Shown here: one piece after another, positions 6,709 to 11,669 of the stretch
Layout: each line of letters opens with the position of its first letter
Numbering within the stretch: the first letter of the stretch is position 1
NCBI GenBank assembly: GCA_965371945.1
Contig: CBDVAK010000092.1
Span: 1-11,669 of the forward strand
Direction: 5' to 3'
DNA from: CBDVAK01 sp965371945
GTDB lineage: Bacteria > Pseudomonadota > Gammaproteobacteria > Competibacterales > JAHEDQ01
DNA length: 11,669 nt
Translations under genes and position numbers: made by a program
The notes under the pieces: generated by a model
Told to the model about the DNA's origin: nothing
Databases searched by the model: none
The model's input: the letters and a program-made list of their open reading frames with translations, nothing else

Positions 6709-7631
6709 CCGACGCAACCCGGCCTGGGTCACCATCATCGCAGCCGCCCGCAGACCACGGCTTTGCGGTCACCAGTCTGCTTCGCAGGCGACGTGCCATC
6801 ATTGTCGGGTTGACGCTGCTGGGGTTGCTGGCGGGGCTGACCACGACGCTGCTGCCGGAAACAAAAGTCTACCGCGCCACGGTCGAACTGGGCACCAGGC
6901 TGCGCCGCCACAAGGTCATCGAGGCGGGACAAAAGCTGCCCGGCTTGGAAACGCTGGCGGAAATCGGCATCCTCCTCGAACCGACCGCAGTTCTGGTTGA
7001 ACCCCCGAACAAGGTGCTGGTCAAGACCAGCGAAATCTACCTTCCGGAACTCCGGCGGGCCTTCGGGGACGCCCACTCGCAATCACCACCGGAGTTGCGC
7101 GCTCGCTTGTGGCCGGGTCGACACATGATCACCATCGAAGGCCGCGGCCTGGCTGCAGACGCGGACAACATAGTCGACCTGCTCACCCGGTCCGCCAACC
7201 GGTTGGTAGCCGAACTGCAACCCATCACCGATGCCCAGCGCAAGGCTACGCTGCAGCGAATCGCGGCGCTGCAAATCGAAATCGGCAATCAGCAGCAAGG
7301 GCTGCAAATATTACGCACCAGGATGGAATCACTCCGGAGCGCCCCGCCGCAGGCGGTGACCGACACGGTCGAGTCCATCGTTCAGTCAGTCAACGAAAGT
7401 ACCCGCCTGCTGGAGGAACTGCGCGCCACACTCTACCAGCTCCAACTGGCGCTACCTCTGCTCAAAGACACGCTTGTGGTTGGCGCGCCCTCTGCCAAGG
7501 GCAAGATAACGGGGCCTGGGGCCATGACCCGGGTCATCGGCGCTGCCGGACTCGGTCTGCTGGCGGGCGTGGCGCTGGTCCTTATCGCGGGCCTTCTTGG
7601 CGCCTCGGCAGGTCGGAGCCGCGGGCAATGA
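6705..7631 (+). CDS. Wzz-like polysaccharide co-polymerase (chain-length determinant)
   Basis: This is a probable inner-membrane protein controlling polysaccharide chain length. Its layout is that of class 1 polysaccharide co-polymerases: a short cytoplasmic N terminus, TM1 at about 31-50 after an RRRR stop-transfer run, and a periplasmic region of about 225 residues. TM2 lies at about 277-299. VYRATVEL (55-62) right after TM1 is the usual Wzz beta strand. Residues 175-255 look helical and Gln/Leu/Glu-rich, as in the Wzz coiled-coil arm. The Pro-rich segment before TM2 is only weakly present (APSAKGKITGPG). No tyrosine-kinase domain follows, and 308 residues fits Wzz. The ATG overlaps the corB stop (ATGA). 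The last 50 bases overlap the convergent wbpM-like gene. Sequence identity to named Wzz proteins is low by eye, so no symbol is given. Confidence 0.72.
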   Translation: MTDATRPGSPSSQPPADHGFAVTSLLRRRRAIIVGLTLLGLLAGLTTTLLPETKVYRATVELGTRLRRHKVIEAGQKLPGLETLAEIGILLEPTAVLVEPPNKVLVKTSEIYLPELRRAFGDAHSQSPPELRARLWPGRHMITIEGRGLAADADNIVDLLTRSANRLVAELQPITDAQRKATLQRIAALQIEIGNQQQGLQILRTRMESLRSAPPQAVTDTVESIVQSVNESTRLLEELRATLYQLQLALPLLKDTLVVGAPSAKGKITGPGAMTRVIGAAGLGLLAGVALVLIAGLLGASAGRSRGQ

Positions 7632-9573
7632 ACCGCGGGGACGCCTGTTCATCACCGGGCGGACTCGGTGCCGCGCGCTGCTGCCACACCCAATCAACCA
7701 ACCCCGTTTCCGAGCGATAACCCATAACCACCGAGCGCAGCAATTCCCAGACCCCCTGGCTGTCCTGATCACGCACCAGTATCCGCAGTTGATCCAGCAT
7801 CGGAGCCAGATCCACCCAGGGTATCGATTGCTCCCTGGCCTGCTTGATCATCGGGTGATCGGTGCTCAGGTCGTCCTCCCCGATCAACAGCTCTTCGTAT
7901 AGTTTTTCTCCGGGTCGAAGACCGGTGAACTCAATCTCGATATCACCGTCAGTGTTGTCCTGGTCCCTGACTTCGTAGCCGGACAGATGGATCATCCGTC
8001 GGGCCAGATCCAGGATTCTGACCGGCTCACCCATTTCCAGCAGGAATACCTCGCCGCCGGTGGCCATGGCCCCTGCCTGGATCACCAACTGGGCAGCTTC
8101 CGGAATCGTCATGAAGTAGCGCACGATATCGGGGTGCGTCACCGTAATCGGCCCGCCTTTGCGTATCTGCTCCCGGAACAGTGGCACCACCGAACCTGAT
8201 GACGCCAGTACGTTTCCGAACCGCACCATGCACAGCGTGGTACCGGTTTGTTGTTCGGCCAGGGCCTGCAGAACCAGCTCAGCGAACCGCTTGCTGGCAC
8301 CCATGACATTGGCGGGCCGCACCGCCTTGTCGGTGGAGATCAGCACGAAGGTCCGGACACCGCAGGTGATCGCGGCCTGCGCGCAATGCAGGGTACCCAG
8401 CACGTTGTTGGCGACCCCTTCCACCGGATTGTGCTCCACGATCGGTACGTGTTTGTACGCTGCCGCGTGAAATACCGTGTCGATGGCGAATCCGGACATC
8501 AGCGACTCCATCCGGCCTCGATCCTGAACCGAGCCCAGAACCAGTCGCAATTCCAGCCTACAATCGATCTGCTCACAAGTCCGCGCCAGTTCCCTCTCGA
8601 CCCGGTAGAGCGCGTACTCGGCGGAATCCACCACCACCAGCCGCCGTGGTCTCTGCATCACGATCTGCCGGCACAATTCAGCTCCGATCGATCCGCCCCC
8701 GCCAGTCACCATGACACTGCGATCGTTAATCGTAGCCGCCATCAACCCGGGGCTCGCCCTGACCGGTTCACGACCGAGTATGTCTTCGACACTGACCTCG
8801 CGCAGTTCGTCGACACGACGAGCACCCGACGCCAGCTCGGGCAGCCCCGGCATCGCCAACACCCGTACCGGCAGCGACTCCAAACCGGTCAGAATCTCGT
8901 GCCTGCGCCGCGCCAGTGTGGACGGCATCGCCAGCAACACGGACTCGAGCTCGTGTACCGGGATGAGTTCCGGGAGATGCTCTGGATCGTACACCTTGAT
9001 ACCGAGAATTTCGCTGCCCTGCAGATCAGGGTTGCGATCGATAAATATGACCGGCCGGTACTCGCGGCTGTGTTGCAGGGCTGCCGCCAACTGGGCGCCC
9101 GCATCGCCGGCACCGTAGATCGCTACCTTCTGACCAGCGCTGTAGGCGCCTCGCGGGATGGCCACGGACCCCCTCAGCAACAATCTCATACTGCCGATAA
9201 GCAGCACCGCCACCAACCAGTGGATCAGCCAGGTGGATCTTGGAATGGGTGGCCCCTGGCCAAACACCCATACGGCCAGCGTCAACAGGGTAGCGATTCC
9301 CACGGCGCGCGCCAGCTCGAAGTAGACCCGGCCGCTGACATAACGCAGCACCGACCGATAGAAGCCAAGCATGTAGAAAATCGGAATGGTGATGGCAACC
9401 ACCAGCGGCAGGATGACGACAGCACGATCGAGGTAGAAGGACCAGGCATCTCCCAGGCGCAGCGCAAACCCGGCCCACAGCGAAAACGTGATCAACACAC
9501 TGTCCAGCAGAATCAGCAGCCGGCGCTTCCAGCGCCTGGGCAGGGTCAGTATGGCATCGATCACCCTGTTCAC
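7582..9573 (-). CDS. wbpM: WbpM-like membrane nucleotide-sugar 4,6-dehydratase
   Basis: This belongs to the WbpM/PglF/CapD family, whose members convert UDP-GlcNAc to UDP-4-keto-6-deoxy-GlcNAc. I start it at the GTG at 9571-9573 (663 residues) because AGGGGA lies 8 bases before it and the GTG overlaps the upstream stop as GTGA. The open frame runs 115 codons further, but those codons are antisense-like noise over the previous gene. About four membrane segments span 18-133. A first Rossmann motif YGAGDAG lies at 153-159. The dehydratase domain has VTGGGGSIGAEL (289-300), HAAAYKHVPIVEHNP (369-383) and STDKAVRPANVMGASK (413-428). Met424 stands where most short-chain dehydrogenases have Tyr, the S-M-K arrangement described for WbpM. 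RFGNVLASSGSV and LRPGEKLYEELL follow. Residues from about 632 on are a low-complexity tail, and the last 16 codons overlap the wzz-like gene. Confidence 0.9.
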   Translation of the reverse strand: MNRVIDAILTLPRRWKRRLLILLDSVLITFSLWAGFALRLGDAWSFYLDRAVVILPLVVAITIPIFYMLGFYRSVLRYVSGRVYFELARAVGIATLLTLAVWVFGQGPPIPRSTWLIHWLVAVLLIGSMRLLLRGSVAIPRGAYSAGQKVAIYGAGDAGAQLAAALQHSREYRPVIFIDRNPDLQGSEILGIKVYDPEHLPELIPVHELESVLLAMPSTLARRRHEILTGLESLPVRVLAMPGLPELASGARRVDELREVSVEDILGREPVRASPGLMAATINDRSVMVTGGGGSIGAELCRQIVMQRPRRLVVVDSAEYALYRVERELARTCEQIDCRLELRLVLGSVQDRGRMESLMSGFAIDTVFHAAAYKHVPIVEHNPVEGVANNVLGTLHCAQAAITCGVRTFVLISTDKAVRPANVMGASKRFAELVLQALAEQQTGTTLCMVRFGNVLASSGSVVPLFREQIRKGGPITVTHPDIVRYFMTIPEAAQLVIQAGAMATGGEVFLLEMGEPVRILDLARRMIHLSGYEVRDQDNTDGDIEIEFTGLRPGEKLYEELLIGEDDLSTDHPMIKQAREQSIPWVDLAPMLDQLRILVRDQDSQGVWELLRSVVMGYRSETGLVDWVWQQRAAPSPPGDEQASPRFIARGSDLPRRQEGPR

Positions 9574-10622
9574 GACCCGTCCCCTGGTGGTGATGGAGCA
9601 TTCGGTAAGGCGGTGGATTCTCCACCCCCAGCACCCAGCGCCAGGGCCAGGAGCAACAACGGCGCCCATGCCAGCACGGTGACCAGGGCGGCCCAGGCGG
9701 GCTTCAGCACGGATAGCATGGCAAGCGGAACCAGCCACAGCAGGTTGATCAACACCACCACGACGCTCACGCGGGTATGACTCCCCCAGTACCTGGCTGC
9801 AAACTGGTAGGCATGGCTGCGGTGAGGCAGCCACCAGCGCCGGCCACTTAGCACCCGACGCAGCAAAGTGACTGTGGCATCGACCAGAAAAACCCCCAGC
9901 AGGATCAACCACGTCCACGGATTCATCGGACCATCCGCGCTGGCGATGGCGGCCACGCCCAGCACATAGCCCAGGAAACCACTGCCGACATCACCCATGA
10001 ACACCCGGGCCGGTGCCCGATTCCAGTACAGGAACCCAACACAGCCGCCAGCCACCAGCAACAGCCAGGCAGTCACCTGCGGTTGCCCCTGCAGGGCACC
10101 CAGCAGCACCGCCGCCAGACTCACCAAGACCGCTTCCAGCGCTGCCAGCGCGTCGATTCCATCCATGAAGTTGTAGAGGTTCATCAACCACACCAGACCA
10201 ACCACGGTGATCACCCGCCCACTCCAGCCCAGGTTCCAGGACTGATCACCCACCGGCAGTACCGGGGTATAGTCCAGCCACCACACCGCCAGCACGGCAG
10301 CGATCAAATGCACCATGAACCGCCAGCGGGCTGCAACATGGCCATGGTCGTCGATGAAACCCACCAGCGCGACCAGCGATCCACCGACAACAATGCTCCA
10401 GTAGAGCACTGGCGCCATGCGATCCAGCAACAACAACACGGTGCAGCCAAGCAGGGTCGTTAGCACGAACGCCAGCCCGCCACCGCGTGGCGTCGGCGCC
10501 TGGTGCGAACTGCGTTCGTTGGGCAGATCGATAAGACGGCGGCCCAACGCATAGCTTCGAACCCGGGCGGTCAACAACCAGGACGCCGCGACCGCAACAG
10601 CACCGAGCAGCAACTCAGCCAT
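9570..10622 (-). CDS. wbpL: WbpL/WecA-like undecaprenyl-phosphate sugar-1-phosphate transferase
   Basis: This is an integral membrane enzyme of the MraY/WecA superfamily. It moves a HexNAc-1-phosphate from UDP-sugar to undecaprenyl phosphate, the first committed step of a lipid-linked polysaccharide unit. From the ATG at 10620-10622 it has 350 residues and about ten hydrophobic segments. Hallmarks in order are DLPNERSSH-PTPRGGG (32-49), GFIDDHGHV with the Asp pair (88-96), NLYNFMDGIDALA (148-160), FMGDVGSGFLGY (208-219) and the His motif PHRSHAYQ (266-273). Length and neighbours favour WbpL, which prefers FucNAc or QuiNAc, over WecA, but substrate choice cannot be read directly. The ATG overlaps the end of the previous gene by 8 bases and the stop overlaps the wbpM GTG by 4. 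The last 20 residues are Gly/Pro-rich. Confidence 0.92.
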   Translation of the reverse strand: MAELLLGAVAVAASWLLTARVRSYALGRRLIDLPNERSSHQAPTPRGGGLAFVLTTLLGCTVLLLLDRMAPVLYWSIVVGGSLVALVGFIDDHGHVAARWRFMVHLIAAVLAVWWLDYTPVLPVGDQSWNLGWSGRVITVVGLVWLMNLYNFMDGIDALAALEAVLVSLAAVLLGALQGQPQVTAWLLLVAGGCVGFLYWNRAPARVFMGDVGSGFLGYVLGVAAIASADGPMNPWTWLILLGVFLVDATVTLLRRVLSGRRWWLPHRSHAYQFAARYWGSHTRVSVVVVLINLLWLVPLAMLSVLKPAWAALVTVLAWAPLLLLALALGAGGGESTALPNAPSPPGDGS

Positions 10623-11592
10623 GCGTGGACCTGCCACGACTGGCGAGATACCAGCGCACAGTGTCGCGCAGCCCCTGCTCCACCGACAACGGCGGTTGCC
10701 AGTCCAGTTGCCTCTGCAACTCCGATGCATCGACCTGCAACGAGTCGGTGAGCCGGCCCAGTTCGGCCGCTTTTCCGGCTATCGCCGCCGTCGCCGTGAG
10801 CAGAGCGGTGGGGACCGGAAACAACCGGGCTGGTTTTTCCATGGCCGACGCCAGCCCGCGGATCAGCTGTGGTGTCGACAGGTCCTCACCGTCGCTTGCC
10901 AGCAAGATTCTTCCCGCCGCACCCGGGTAACTCAGACAGTGACAGATGAGTTTGGCCAGATTGCCGATCCCGATCATGCTGCGACGGTTGTGGACAGAGG
11001 CGAGCGGCAGCGGAACGCCGCGCTCAACCAGGCCCAACAGACGCAGGAAGTTACCTCCAACCCCAGGCCCGTAAACCAGCGGTGACCGCACGATGACCAC
11101 TTCCAAGCCGGTATCACGGGAAATCTCGACGAGACGTTGCTCGGCTTCGAACTTGGAAACCGCGTAGGGATCCGATGGCGCCGACTGCGAACCGCTGTCA
11201 AAGGGCCGAACACCGGTACGCTCGCCGTTGACCTTCACGGTACTGAGGAACACCAGACGCCCGACCCCGGCACCAGCAGCCTGTCTGGCCAGATCGGCGG
11301 TGGCGGTTACATTGATGGTGCGGAACGCGCGCAGAGGGTCGGCGTCGAGGTCACGCATCTGGTGCACCCTCGCGGCAAGATGCACAACCGTATTGATTCC
11401 CGACAACGCCCGGGTCCAGTCAGGCCGCGCACCCAGGTCACCGATCTCGACCAGTTCATCCGGAATCCGGCGTCTCTCCGAGTCAAACCGGCGACGAACC
11501 ACACCGCGTACGAAAAAACCCTGCTCCTGGAGACGTGGACAAAGCCCGCGCGCCACAAAACCGTTGGCGCCTGTCACCAACACCGCGCTCAC
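10615..11592 (-). CDS. WbpV-like NAD(P)-dependent nucleotide-sugar reductase/epimerase (extended SDR)
   Basis: This is a cytoplasmic extended short-chain dehydrogenase of 325 residues. In the matching Pseudomonas arrangement, WbpV reduces the 4-keto group made by WbpM to give UDP-QuiNAc; a close relative gives UDP-FucNAc. The Rossmann start is TGANGFVAR (7-15), where the third motif Gly is Ala14. VVHLAARVH (69-77), Ser117 in FLSTVKVNG (115-123) and Tyr143-X3-Lys147 in DPYAVSKFEAE (141-151) give the S-Y-K triad. RSPLVYGPGVGGNF (169-182) is the usual family block. A GTG start (11590-11592) is chosen because it overlaps the preceding stop as GTGA and has AGGAGG ten bases upstream. Which 4-epimer it produces cannot be told from sequence. 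Confidence 0.85.
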   Translation of the reverse strand: MSAVLVTGANGFVARGLCPRLQEQGFFVRGVVRRRFDSERRRIPDELVEIGDLGARPDWTRALSGINTVVHLAARVHQMRDLDADPLRAFRTINVTATADLARQAAGAGVGRLVFLSTVKVNGERTGVRPFDSGSQSAPSDPYAVSKFEAEQRLVEISRDTGLEVVIVRSPLVYGPGVGGNFLRLLGLVERGVPLPLASVHNRRSMIGIGNLAKLICHCLSYPGAAGRILLASDGEDLSTPQLIRGLASAMEKPARLFPVPTALLTATAAIAGKAAELGRLTDSLQVDASELQRQLDWQPPLSVEQGLRDTVRWYLASRGRSTHG

Positions 11593-11669
11593 GAGTCCAG
11601 AACCTCCTGGTACACATCCAAAGTACGGGCTATCACCTGCTCCACGCCAAACTCCTGCTCGGCACGCTC
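11589..11669 (-). CDS. C-terminal end of a probable glycosyltransferase, cut by the window edge
   Basis: The last 26 codons of a gene enter from the right edge and end in TGA at 11589-11591. The visible tail has EFGVEQVIARTLDVYQEVL, the pattern at the end of GT-B glycosyltransferases (a helix after the nucleotide-sugar site, with R-T-L-x-V-Y). Its stop overlaps the GTG of the WbpV-like gene by four bases (GTGA), so it belongs to the same transcript. Too little is visible to say which sugar it transfers. Confidence 0.6.
   Translation of the reverse strand, partial: ERAEQEFGVEQVIARTLDVYQEVLDS

Noticed and set aside
8248..9780. Open frame of 510 codons on the plus strand opposite the WbpM-like gene
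   Set aside because: It is rich in Gln, His, Arg and Pro with no recognisable domain, and lies wholly antisense to a gene with complete motifs. High GC at third positions commonly opens this frame.
9574..9918. 115-codon N-terminal extension of the WbpM-like frame
   Set aside because: It runs through the WbpL-like coding region in another frame and shows no family similarity. The GTG at 9573 has a proper ribosome binding site and a GTGA overlap.
1..11669. Mobile elements, CRISPR arrays, tRNA or rRNA genes, toxin-antitoxin or defence genes
   Set aside because: I looked on both strands and found no transposase, integrase, spaced direct repeats, cloverleaf or such protein motifs. All coding space is accounted for by housekeeping and polysaccharide genes.

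Overview
The window reads as chromosomal DNA from a GC-rich gammaproteobacterium. The evidence is the E. coli-like layout around ffh: rpsP-rimM-trmD-rplS on one side, ypjD and corB on the other, with protein sequences close to the E. coli families. I cannot name the genus from the sequence alone. Gene density is very high and no stretch above 300 bases lacks a gene; the longest gap is about 160 bases, between ffh and ypjD.

Region 1 (1-4323, minus strand) is a translation and protein-targeting block. In transcription order it holds ffh (signal recognition particle GTPase), then a promoter and a leader hairpin, then rpsP (S16), rimM (16S maturation factor), trmD (tRNA m1G37 methyltransferase), rplS (L19) and cysQ (PAP phosphatase, whose 3' end runs off the left edge). 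trmD/rplS share an ATGA overlap, and cysQ starts two bases after the rplS stop, so cysQ looks like the last member of this ribosomal-protein operon.

Region 2 (4486-7631, plus strand) is divergent from ffh. It holds ypjD (CcsA-like membrane protein), corB (CNNM/CorC-family transporter with CBS domains) and a Wzz-like polysaccharide co-polymerase whose ATG overlaps the corB stop codon.

Region 3 (7582-11669, minus strand) is the downstream end of a surface-polysaccharide cluster. In transcription order it holds the last 26 codons of a probable glycosyltransferase, a WbpV-like sugar reductase/epimerase, a WbpL/WecA-like initiating sugar-phosphate transferase and a WbpM-like nucleotide-sugar 4,6-dehydratase. 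All four are joined by stop/start overlaps. Together the last three would make a 6-deoxy-HexNAc nucleotide sugar (QuiNAc or FucNAc type) and load it on undecaprenyl phosphate. The wzz-like gene from region 2 meets wbpM tail to tail, and the two reading frames overlap by 50 bases.

I see no mobile element, CRISPR array, tRNA, rRNA or clearly novel system. The points most worth a second look are regulatory or architectural: a terminator-like hairpin between the rpsP promoter and rpsP, a TTG start with a U-run and hairpin at rimM, the corB-wzz coupling, and the wzz/wbpM convergent overlap.
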